This document shows, piece by piece, positions 45,290 to 55,449 of a stretch of DNA of 64,000 bases (position 1 is the stretch's first letter; each line of letters opens with the position of its first letter). The notes under the pieces are model-generated. The model was not told where the DNA came from, searched no databases, and worked only from the letters and a program-made list of their open reading frames with translations. Made by a program: the position numbers and the translations under genes. Location: contig CALSFV010000205.1 in assembly GCA_943737045.1 (NCBI GenBank), forward strand, positions 1,318,001-1,382,000, written 5' to 3'. The DNA is from Parapristionchus giblindavisi. Taxonomy: Eukaryota > Nematoda > Chromadorea > Rhabditida > Diplogasteridae.

Positions 45290-45745
45290 CTACTTGCCCT
45301 TCTTCCCTGCTTCCTCCTTCTTCTTTGCGAGAAGAGTCCGAATGCAGTTCTTGATCTTATCGTGGGACATCCTCCTTGCTGGCATAATATTCGTTCTGGC
45401 CTTCATTCTCTTCTCGACTTCTTCTGCTCTCAGCTTGTTTCTGGCGGCGTAGAACTCTTCGAAGAGATCAACTACCATTTGCTTGGCAACGGGGTCGTAG
45501 GGTGCACTCTTCTTCCGAATGCGAAGTGTCAATCCCATGGGTCGCGGATGCTTTGGTGCATGCTCGTATTCCTTGAACAATTTCGAAAGGGGACCGATTG
45601 CGACTCCTTGCTGAACCTCCCCGAGCATTCTCTTGTACAGTCCAAAGGCGAAATCCATTATGGACACTCTCTCGGGTCTAATCTTGTGTTCTCCTCTATC
45701 CCAGTGACACTCGAGGTTCCAGTGAAGGAGGAAAGGACTTATCAA
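45290..45745 (-). CDS. Unidentified basic helix-turn-helix-like ORF of the ATAA element
   Basis: About 150 codons on the minus strand. The C-terminal half (LFEEFYAARNKLRAEEVEKR ... RRMSHDKIKNCIRTLL, ending in a Lys-rich run) has the helix pattern of a homeodomain-like DNA-binding fold, with K-I-K-N-x-I at the place of the recognition helix. After its TAG stop the same frame goes on with an acidic segment, M-D-F-I-K-D-W-E-E-E-C-D-E-E, which the nested element at 44571-45230 then splits. The plus-strand frame over the same DNA is a shadow. Could be an accessory protein of the transposon or a captured host exon. Confidence 0.4.
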   Translation of the reverse strand: MISPFLLHWNLECHWDRGEHKIRPERVSIMDFAFGLYKRMLGEVQQGVAIGPLSKLFKEYEHAPKHPRPMGLTLRIRKKSAPYDPVAKQMVVDLFEEFYAARNKLRAEEVEKRMKARTNIMPARRMSHDKIKNCIRTLLAKKKEEAGKKGK

Positions 45746-46849
45746 CTAAACTCGCATTTGACCAGCGATGTTGATATCTGCACAATGTTTGCTCAATTAT
45801 ATTACAGTTTATAATGTGAAGTAAACATATTTGTAGAATTGATTGCTTTCTCTGTTCAACACATGAAAGCGGTGAAAACACTAAATTAGAGCAGTTTTCT
45901 TTAATAACTCGAAAACGGCTTGATGTAACAATTTAGACAATAAAAACCTCTTTAATCTCCTTTTCGAGAGAATCATTTCTATTTTTTTGAAAAGGTATTT
46001 GGACAACTTTGAAGTGAGATACGATCAAAAAACGGAAAGTGATAAAAAATCGACTAAGTCCATTAGCTATCTAGTAATCGACCCTCCGGGCCAAGAGATA
46101 CGAGCAATGAACTATATAGGGATATTGTGAAGACATAATTTTTGCAATAATACGGATGATCCCAAGAGAAAATTTTCGAGAACAGGTCACCTCATTGGGG
46201 AAAAAATCTGATTTTCGCGTTTTTCGCCATGAAAACGACTTATCAGCGATCGGGTCATAAAAAACTTTTTCGAAGAGCATTCGAATACGGTTCGAATAAC
46301 ACCTATCAGCTCGTTGTACGATGAAAATGAACCGAGTTATGATCATTTTCAGGGTAGATCACAAAAAATCGATAATCTGCAATTTTGGCCAAATCAAGTG
46401 GCTAGGCCTTCTCATGTCATCCAACCACACCCACTGACCGACTTTCATCGAAATCGGAGACAAAAAAATTTCCCTAGTGGCAGGCGTTGCTACACTTTTA
46501 CAGAAGACCCGTGATAAAGGTTGAGGCTACTTGTAAGTAACGATTTTTTAACCAAATGATGATAAGGGGCAATCTAGGAAGAGGAAGCAACAAAAGAAGA
46601 AACCACCGCAAAAAAACATCCTTCGCTTCGCTCGGAATCGCTTCATACGCCCCCGCTTAGGCTTAGATTTAGGATAAGTGCAGTAATGAACTTATTAAAA
46701 CCATGCAGTTGAAAGAGCAATATTTACGGCATTATCGATTTTTGCAGATAAATCAAAATGAACGACATCTCAGGCTTAGGCTTAGGTTTAGGCTTAGTTA
46801 TGTCATGATTATGTAGTGGTTATCATGCGTACCTTGAAAGATTTTGACA

Positions 46850-47515
46850 TATCTTTACGTCTGAATGCATAGTAGATAAAATATAATATTTAGATTTTAA
46901 TTGAAGATTTGTTAATAAACCATACATCTTTGTGTCTGTGTTGATCACACAACACGTGTTTCATAATGATCATTTTTAATAAGCATCATAGACAATATTT
47001 AGATGTAATCGGTATATAGTAATAGATTCATTGGTGTTTCCTATCACCAGTAAACCAAACAATTGATCGAATAAATGTAAGATTTGTGGATATTTCTCTC
47101 CTCATAAATAAATAAGGTAACTATTGAAAGGATTGAAAGGTGTTCATTAGTGTGTAATGTATAGCTGCACTACATAATCAATGATATTCCTGTAATTCTA
47201 TTTTGTTTATTAATTCATGGTTATAATATGGATTATTCAAAAGTTTGACAAACTTAGCCATACATAAAGAATCCATTTCTGTAATATCACTACTCATACA
47301 TCTTTTAAATATGTAGTCAGTTAGCAACTGGGATGTGTTGCTAGTGTAGAAATCACTAATCTCGCTGGTATATTTTTGTATTCTTGAAGAACATGTTCTT
47401 GAAATTCTTCTCTGAACAACCGGTGTTGGAGTAAACGATTGCAGATTGCTTTTGTAAGCAGATTGGTGTTGTGTAATATAGAAAACCGGAAGCCTTTCTC
47501 ACTTTCTACCAAACT
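46850..47515. repeat. Right outer arm of the giant palindrome
   Basis: Reverse complement of 33191-33655 plus 34098-34306, without the TIR element and without the DIRS-like element. It preserves the shared variant ATTCAGACG that marks the arm/array boundary, and the mirrored ORF at 47321-47512. Confidence 0.85.
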
Positions 47516-47765
47516 GTTACATCTTTATAAAGAAATGATATCATCTATTTAATTTGTAGCATTGAAATTATAATAATCTCATTTATTCACATCAAACCAT
47601 CATCGCTAGGCGGGGATAGAGCGAGTAAATTCGGCGTTAGTCATAATTCAAAACGTATGCCTGAATCAGACCGCTTGATAATTCTTGTCAAGCCAGGTGG
47701 TTAGGTTATACCGCTCTGCGTGAGTTCGAAGATGCTCGATATGCTCACTCTAACTACATTATAAC

Positions 47766-48466
47766 CAGGGCTGGGACAGAAAATTATTTTTTTCTGAAAT
47801 CAGAAAACAGAAATTTCTGTTTTCAAAAAGCAGAAAAAACAGAAAATTCAGAAAAAAAAACAGAAAATGTCATAAAATCATTGATTTGCCTTCTTTTCTT
47901 AACGTTATTATTAGTTTAGTTGCAAAACCAATTTCGCATACATTTTTATCTATGTGCCACTGAAAAACACCAAATTGCGACACTATGGAATCGAAACGAT
48001 ACCGGCTTCATTTGACTAGATCCAACACCGAGATACCAAAATCCTATCATGAAATTTTCGGCCGTATATACACAGAGATTAAATTTGGCCGCGTAGGGAT
48101 CGTTGCGAACGATTTTCCGGTATTCTGGCGAATGCTTGCCTGTATGTGACAAATGGCTGGTTTTTCGACTACCATTTGCCAGAATGTGGGCAAATGGTGC
48201 GCACAAGTAGAGAAAGATGGGAAATCTGATGCTATATTTGGGCCAATTTATTCTCTGTGTACGGTATTTGAAAAAAAAACTTCATAAATGCAATACTAAA
48301 TGAGTTTTTTCCTGTTCTTTAAAACTGTTTCCAAAAAAAATATTTTCTGAAAATTTTCTGTTTTAAAAATATATTTTCTTTTTCTGGTCAGAAAATTTTC
48401 TGGTCTCCAAAATAACCAGAAAACAGTAAAAAACAGAAAACTCAGAAACAGAAATTCCCAGCCCTG
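47766..48466. mobile_element. Non-autonomous hAT element with 8-bp target duplication
   Basis: CAGGGCTGGGACAGAAA and TTCCCAGCCCTG ends, flanked by ATTATAAC at 47758-47765 and 48467-48474. Both sides are rich in CAGAAAA/TTTTCTG repeats; no transposase. It belongs to a family different from 3958-4481 but shares the CAGGGCTG terminus. Confidence 0.92.
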
Positions 48467-48599
48467 ATTATAACGTATGTATGTAATTCTTTTCGAACGG
48501 AAGGTTTACAAAAATTTGGGTAACGCTGATTATTAACACAACAAAGAAGTATTTTTATGCAACGAATACATAATTTTTTTTAAGAAAACGGATAAAAAA

Positions 48600-49227
48600 A
48601 GACTTTATTTATTTAATCGTTGGTCATTACCATTAACAGTGCTTCAGAATCATTATTCTTTGTGCTGCATTTTTGGATAATCGATCAGCATTCGATGATT
48701 TTTTCAATGAACAAATCAGGGACCATATTGCCTTATCAATCATGTCGTCGTCATCATATTCTTTTTCGATATTTTTTGTTGTACTCAAAGATTCGAGTCG
48801 ATCTTCGGGTACTCTTGAACTGAAAATGTTTTCAATTTTTCTTATTCACGTAAAAAACGACCAACACTAAATCCCAAATCAGCTCTCTTCCGATGTCAAA
48901 TGATATTCTATCGATCGATACAGTCATGTTTTTGAGAATTTGGACGATCTGCAAATTTATTGATATTGAAATTAAGAAAGATTCGCCCACAACTTGCAAG
49001 AACTTGGCGACCAACGGTTAGTGTAGTTTGTGTCAGTGGTAATGTACTATTAGTGATACACTTACCCTTTGGATGATCTTCGTTGAGTAACTTTTCGCTT
49101 TGCGAAGAAATAGACGAAGCATGTACTGTAGTGAATACCGAGCAGACAACCTGCTGCATACTTCCAAAGAATGGCCTGCAATTGTAATAAAGTTTATCGC
49201 GCGATTATTTCCATATAACATAAACAT
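48600..49227 (-). other. Possible 3' exons of the second ZYG-11-like gene
   Basis: Minus-strand helical segments (for example 48850-49014 and 49033-49159, the latter after a TTGCAG acceptor and ending at GGTAAG) lie downstream of the armadillo exons and on the same strand. The correct frame is not clear, and I cannot match them to known ZYG-11 C-terminal sequence. Confidence 0.25.
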
Positions 49228-49345
49228 TTCGCCATCATTGCCTTCATTCGTTTTTTTTTAAATCTAACGCATAGTTGTTGTAGAAGACCTAGTGTGGTTA
49301 GGCGCAACATACGAAAATGAGAGAAAAAAAGTTTTCTGAGTAATT

Positions 49346-49458
49346 CTGTGTTTTCAAAACGTGCGCACGCCGTAACCTCCGACATAACGTCTTCGTACCG
49401 TATCAGTCGTTACGACGGAGGTTACGGCGTGGGCACGTTTTGAAAGTTAATCACCGCA
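49346..49458. mobile_element. MITE related to 5805-5937
   Basis: TTTTCAAAACGTGCGCACGC ... with an inner perfect inverted block CCGTAACCTCC / GGAGGTTACGG and an end GTTTTGAAAGTTAATCACC. Shares the TTTTCAAAACGTGCGC terminus with the 5.8-kb element. Confidence 0.65.
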
Positions 49459-50003
49459 TAAATCGAAAATGGAAATTCTTCCATGGGTTGTTATTTTTCA
49501 TTTATGCTGGACATATTCCCATAATTTTTTTCTTAATTCTCCCTTAATTCTTCAATGCCCCCTTCCCTTTAATTATTGTTCTTCAGTAAAAATGCTGCTC
49601 ATATCTCATCCTCATCCAATCATCCGAATTTTGTTTTGTGTTTTTATTTGAGAAAGTCAAGTATGCAAATCGGATAGGAACTACATGCTTTCAAAATTGT
49701 ACTTTCCATGCGCATTGCGAGCTTCAAAAAACATCATGAAACAATATCGAACAGCGGTTACCGTGCTGAATCTCTATCATTGTACCCGAACAGTCTAATT
49801 ACGAAAAAACTCGAGTTTCCATCTTTAAAAGAATTGTGCACAATTCCTGCCGTTTTTTACTGAAACTGAGTATTAATATTTAAAGGTTGACTCATTTGAA
49901 TAATTTCGTGAATAAAATGCGAAGTCAGAAAGGCAACATAAGTTATACGACACTTATAAGGAACACTATTCATTTCATGCTGATTTAGTGACCGCTGGAA
50001 ACA

Positions 50004-53000
50004 TCAATGAGCAATCTGAACCGCACAGGGAGATGCGCACTTTTTGAAAAGTGAGGAAATTCGGCAATATGAATATTCTTGATGATCGAGTAAATATATA
50101 TTAACATTATTATCATTACCTGTGACCGCCACAATAATATTCAGCAAATACACTGCTGGATATTTGCTCTGGATCTTTTCTTGACCAAAGATCATTGTCA
50201 ATCGGGCAATGACATCGTAAATATCATCCATCAGAGAGTTCATAGTGGCTAAGGTCAGCTTTGGAACGAGCGTTGTTAGAATATCAGACCTTCCTACGCG
50301 TCTAAACAATTTCAATATTACTTCTAAAAAGCGGGTAATGAGAAGATATCGTAAGAAGGATTGCTCACGGTTCATCTCTATCATTCAATGATATGTATCT
50401 GAACGCAGCTCGACAATAACCCTCGTATTCCAATACGCAATAATCGAGTAAATCCTTGATCTTCAGGTCTTGCAACTGAATTTAATTGTCTATTCAAAAT
50501 TACCTACATATTTAATTTCAATGAATTTTACTTCAAGCAAGTTGCTTGTGTAATCGATGGCAGTCAGACATCTACTCAGAAGTTGAGGTTCCAGTCGGAA
50601 AACGTTCTCACTGAAATTATAAAAATTTGTTGAAATATTGATCAGTTATCCTGTTATGTCTTGTTCAAAAAGGAAAAGAAAATTAAAGAGATCTCTCCTG
50701 ACACTATCGAATCTTTTTTTACACTCTCTCGAATCTTTTTTTTCATTTCTTTTTGCGACTTTTGAACATCTTATTACCTGCACATCACTTGTACGATAAT
50801 GCTAGCGTTTTCTCTAATACTTCCTTCATTAGGGGGAATAATTTTAATGAATCTCTCAATTGATCTTAATATTTCGTTGAGATCGTCTGTGCTAAGTTCA
50901 TTATAATGATCCTGAAAAGAATATATTATCAGCTAAAAAACTTTAATGCCCTAAAAATGCGCAATTCATCCATACTATCTATTCAAGTTTAACACAAGAA
51001 TGTGTTGTCTTATTATATGCATTGATCAGAGTAATGAAAGTGCTATGTACCCGTATTCTATCAGCGAGAAGGTTAAACGCTTGAAGGATGGGGTAAAATC
51101 GTCTCGTAGTTGTTCTGCGCATTCTTAGCAAATTTATCAACTTCTCCATATTCGCATAGTCTGCGATCTTCACGGATGTTAGAAAACTCGGTGAGAGATC
51201 CCAAGCTCGGCGATCTTTGGAGTGGGTAGATTAGGACATTTGAGGGTAAACGTACATGAGATATCGATATATTCGAGATTCATATGGCGTTTGATGATTT
51301 CTTCGATCATTGCCTGTTTTTCTTGAAAGGTTCCATTCTTGTAAAATGAGAATGAAAGGTCTATTGATTGTAATTGAGGCCACAATGGATCACTGTTGTT
51401 TCTGAATGCTTCCCCAAACACACTCAATCTGAAACAATAAAAAATATAATAGTTAAAATAGAATATTTTATTATGAAAAGACACAGTACAGTCCGGTTTA
51501 GTTTTGTAAAATACAGTACAGCCCGGTCGTGTTTTGTACATGTGCTCTGCTGCGCTCCGCTGCTGGACGCATTTGGACGCATCATTTATTTATTTTTTAT
51601 GAATATTTTAGTATTCTCAAAGTCTTAATCAAGAGTTTCCGTGATAAAAAGTTCTTTTAATGACAAAAGAAAATTAAACAAAATTTAAATCAATGAGAAA
51701 GAAACATTAAAAAGGCAAATCGCACTGGTCCGAAAATGATGGGCACTGTAAATTGGAACTTCTTTGATTTATGGCCCAGCCCCCTCGTTCATCCCCTTCC
51801 ACATTTCGATCGTTTTGATCAAATGAAGGGGTCGTCCTCCTCACTGGGAGGACGATGTCCACGGGGGCGAAATGCTCCCCGAGCTCTCCTCAAGATGGGA
51901 GAGCTCTGGACTGAACCGGAGAAAAGGAACCGAATGCTTTTATAGGGGAATGGGTGATATGCAAATGAAATTGGATTAGAATGAGAGAGTATTGAAAAAA
52001 AAGAGGAGAAAACTCTCATTTCATTATTCTATCAATCATGATGCCCATGGTTTTACCACAACTGAGAAATGGATCGGCTACTACGCGAAATGAATAATGA
52101 GTGATGAGGAATGAGAAATGATTAGAATTGATCTGTAATATGACCTGGGCCAGAAATCAATGAAGTAGGACATTATGAAGTGTCTCATTATTATTATGAA
52201 GTGCCCTTTCAAAAATATCTTCAATATGTAAAAAATTCAGTATACCTTTCCAGTAATTTTTTTTGTGTTTTACCTTTTAATGCTTTTTCTCATTAATAAA
52301 AATTTTGTCTCATTTTCTTTAGTGATTAAAAGAACTTTTTTATCACGGTAACTCTTGATTAAGACTTTGAGAATAGAAAAATATTCATACACAAAGGAAA
52401 TGAATGATGCGTCCAAATGCACCCGCAGCGGAGAATGTGTACAAAACACGACCGGGTTGTACTGTACGTGCCATTTTCATATGAATATGTTCGATTCTCA
52501 AATTCTAAATCATGAGTTTCAGTGATTAAAAAAAGTTCTTTTATTGACTAAAGAAAATGAAACACAATTTTTATTAATGAGAAAAAAATATCATTTCTGA
52601 AAATTATCGGTATGGTGAATTTTCAAAACCATCATTTTCGGTCCAGTGTGATTTGCCTTTTCGTTGTTTTTTTCTTATTAAAATAATTTGTTTCATTGTT
52701 TTTTTTTGTCATGAAAGAACTTGTAAAACAGAAACTAATGTTAAAGACTTTGAATATCGAGAAATATTCATACACAAAGGGAATATATGAAGCGCGCCGC
52801 AGCTAGACGCATGTACAAAACTTGGCCGGGCTGTACTGTATAAAAAATTCTATTATAATTGCGTGCCACATGGATTTGATTGTAATATAGGATTTGGTGT
52901 TCCCAACTTGGGATCTTTTGTATACAGTAGTCGCAAAGTCTAAATACGCTTTTTTTTTATTTCAGATTTTTTACAAAATCCGCCCTCAGAATTGTGAACC

Positions 53001-53854
53001 TTCAAAGTTGGGTTTTGTAAAAAGTGACTTTTTCGATCCATGAGGAGCTAACGCTGTCATAATTACAGGATCATCAGAAATCACTAAGAGAATCATTTTG
53101 CAGTTTGAACTCTTTTAAAGCTCTTCTGGAAGCCGAGATATGATTTTGCGAACGCGAAGTTGCAGCAAGTCTGCAGCCAATACCCGCATTCGCAGCAACC
53201 TGAATTTTTTTCCTGAATAGGCCTCGTAGTGAAAGAATAATGAATTTTCGAAAAAGTGCTGTTCGGTTGCGTCATCACTATGCAATGATCAGAAAAGCCC
53301 GTAACACCTTATTAAAGGATCGAATACGTACTTGGGTACATCTTGTATACGTTTCAGCTTGATATCTCATCTGGCGCCAAAATGATACCAGAAATAAACG
53401 GTGTATTTATACTTTCCGGCGCAACTGAAGATATGTTTTTTCTGGTGAAGCCAATGGTTGAAGATAAGATAGATGTTTTAATTTTCAAAACATTTCGGCT
53501 AATCACCATCTTCATATCTCAAACTTTGGCCATTAAAACGTTTTCTGATTTTCTTCAGTATATAGAGAATTTCAAAGGTCCATCGAATTCAAATCCAGTT
53601 TTCGCACCACTAATCAGTAAGTTAACTAAACTCAAATGTTAATCGAGGCCACCATACATTTGATGTATCTCCAGGTTAACAGATCTGAGCTTGCTCATCT
53701 TTCGAAGAACAGCGACCATCTTTTTTTCGTCAATAGTTAAACTGAGCATGGATTGCAGCGATAATGTCTCCAAATTGGGTACTTCTTCCAGAAATGAAAT
53801 ATCCAGAATATGCTTACCCCCCGATAATTCAAGAAATCGAAGGTTATGTCTGCC
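50004..53854 (-). CDS. ZYG-11-like gene, LRR end and armadillo-like part (second gene)
   Basis: Minus-strand exons: 53653-53854 (LRRs NLRFLELSGGKHILDISFLE, NLETLSLQ), about 51185-51430 (LWPQLQSIDLSF, NLEYIDISC), about 50979-51180 (helical, ILQAFNLLADRI), about 50769-50911 (ELSTDDLNEILRSIERFI), about 50515-50610 (LLSRCLTAIDYTSNLLE) and about 50120-50384 (MDDIYDVIARLTMIFGQEK). LRRs followed by armadillo-like helices, with a WP-x-L-x-S-I-D-L-S repeat in the middle, are the ZYG-11/ZER1 plan for CUL-2 E3 ligase substrate receptors. A frame change near 51190 between the LRR and armadillo parts is either an unseen short intron or a damaging frameshift. The N-terminal exons are at 58287-59157; the intron between them has grown to about 4.4 kb by insertions. 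Confidence 0.6.
51486..52838. mobile_element. Nested pair of CAGTACAG MITEs
   Basis: An outer element (left end CAGTACAGTCCGGTTTAG at 51486, right end at 52838) contains, 28 bp in, a second element of the same family (51514-52464) with its own TA flanks (51512-51513, 52465-52466). The left flank of the outer element has lost its TA. Both are diverged relatives of the 544-bp MITEs in the palindrome. They lie in the intron before the 51430 exon. Confidence 0.75.
51826..51910 (+). ncRNA. Three consecutive GC-rich hairpins inside a MITE
   Basis: GTCCTCC (51834-51840) pairs with GGAGGAC (51847-51853). CGGGGG (51862-51867) pairs with TCCCCG (51876-51881). GAGCTCTCC (51881-51889) pairs with GGGAGAGCTC (51897-51906). 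Stems of 6-9 bp stand back to back in otherwise AT-rich DNA, within a segment that the related 544-bp MITEs lack. Could be a structured RNA or a separate small insertion. Confidence 0.3.
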
Positions 53855-54002
53855 CTGAAGAAAAAATATATATTCAGGTTTTATTAGTAGTAATATTGTC
53901 ACATTATTTGAAATCATTGCATTACCGTAATACCCTTGCCACTAGGTCACCACCGATTTATGAAATTAGACTTGCTACCTGTCACTTCCACTCACTATTA
54001 TA

Positions 54003-55012
54003 CATGTAAAAATTATTGTATCATGAACGGTGTGAATGGCACGTTAGTTCAAACGAGAATGTAGAATAGCCGAAAAGGCAAAAATAATTACGTGTGGGCG
54101 AGATTTTGAAGAACACTGTATAAATTGTATGCAGTTTTACGTAACAGTACGGAATTCAAATAGCGACCATCGAATTAAAAAAAATTCCCCCTATTTCCTC
54201 TCTCCACCATCTCTCGATCAAACCCGTCTGACATTCGCCTCGCTCCTTCTATATTCAACCATAGGCGTGCAGGCTGGGGGAAAGGCTGTGCGCAAACCGG
54301 TGAAACTTATGGCAAGGCTATGCGCATGGCCTTTTTTGCAGATTTCACAGGAAATTTTCCAATTTTTGCAAGGCAAAGCTATGCGCAAGGTCCCGCAAGG
54401 GAAGGCAAGGCTGTGTGAAAAAAGTATTCGTTTTCGCGCTCCCACCTATGTATCCAACGCTACCGTCTCCTCTCACACGAGAGTTATAGAAATGAAAGAT
54501 GTTTGCATAGTCTAATGGTAACTTGAGTGGCTGTCCATCCAGACTAGTCGCAAGCTCGAATCCCCATGGGCGAATCCTTTCACCCTTATTGTACGCTCTA
54601 ATCTAACGTGATGAACGGATCAGGCCGATCAAGATTTTGAGCGAGCGGTTGTGAGCGATCCGAATATTTTAGTTATTTATTTTTCTTTTCATTTTTTTCT
54701 CGTATTCGATACTACTAAATTAAAAGAAATTAGGTAAAAATATTGCCATTTAAGCAAAATCATTGCTTGGACCTTGAATAAATTGACGGTCACTTTCATT
54801 TGATGTTCATCGGAGCAATTTATTCATCGTTCAAGCATTGATTTTAGTTAAATGGCCATATTTTGCCTGTTGTTTTTCAATATAGTAGATTCCAATGAGA
54901 GAAAAAAAATGAAACAAATAACGAAAATGGTCAAATCGCTCGCTCAAAATCATGATCGGCCTGATCCGTTCAGATCCATTCACACCGTTCATGATACAAT
55001 GATTTTTACATG
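54003..55012. mobile_element. 1-kb TIR element CATGTAAAAATTATTG
   Basis: CATGTAAAAATTATTGTATC and its near-mirror, with TA on both sides (54001-54002, 55013-55014). Arms with GAACGGATCAGGCCGATCA pair further in. A GC-richer insert (about 54250-54590) holds repeats of AAGGCTATGCGCA and a tRNA-like sequence. The long form of the family is at 59341-60824. Confidence 0.8.
54503..54580 (+). ncRNA. tRNA-like sequence, glycine-tRNA-like
   Basis: TAGTCTAATGG fits an A box, and AGCTCGAATCC is one base from a B box. A CTG...CAG anticodon-arm-like stem lies between. No acceptor pairing. Inside the TIR element at 54003-55012. Confidence 0.35.
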
Positions 55013-55449
55013 TACAATATATTTAGACATTTAGTTACTGGCATTATTTTTTTCAGTGGAAATTGTTCGTTCACACCTATGTCAGATTCTTTACGCAATT
55101 GCGATACTCGTCAAAATTCTTTCTCTATTCACATTCCCACTACTAATCTTCGTAGCTCATTTGCACATCGTATCACTCGTTTTCTGTGTAATTAACATAG
55201 AATTTGTAGTCCACTTTTGTCCATTCAGTCAATTAAATTCAACCTATTAAGTGACGACATCAGTAACGCACGTTTTTTTGTCTCAACTTCAGTCTCCTCG
55301 TTTTTTCACTGTTGTTATTGTCAGCCGCAATCCTGTTTACATTAGAGGGGGGCCCCGAGAATCCTGCGGTTGTTTTCGATTCAGTTCCCACGTGTCCTCT
55401 CATAGTCAGCGAGAATTTCGCACTATTTTGTCCCCGACAGAACTCGCAC

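Larger units (their letters stand above)
43854..46513. mobile_element. 2.66-kb TIR element with ATAA target duplication
   Basis: CACGGGTCTCCTGTAAAAGT and its near-mirror are flanked by ATAA (43850-43853, 46514-46517). The other core copies read AAGATAAAGG without interruption. Arms of about 650 bp pair. A 4-bp duplication with CAC termini would fit CMC (Chapaev-like) transposons, but no transposase is present, so the family is a guess. The centre holds a minus-strand ORF and a nested 660-bp element. Confidence 0.8.

Noticed and set aside
45194..45814. 206-codon plus-strand frame
   Set aside because: Antisense to the Lys-rich minus-strand ORF; Leu/Ser-rich composition is what the complement of that ORF would give.
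33191..47515. Treating the whole palindrome as an assembly artefact
   Set aside because: Each arm has different clean insertions with target duplications, which a simple mis-join of one sequence with its own reverse complement would not produce. Long-read proof is still lacking.
53343..53642. 99-codon plus-strand frame between LRR exons of the second ZYG-11-like gene
   Set aside because: Lies in an intron on the opposite strand, no motif, no splice-linked partner.
23556..54580. Calling the tRNA-like sequences functional tRNA genes
   Set aside because: None has a pairing acceptor stem, and anticodon loops are abnormal; they are recorded as tRNA-like only.
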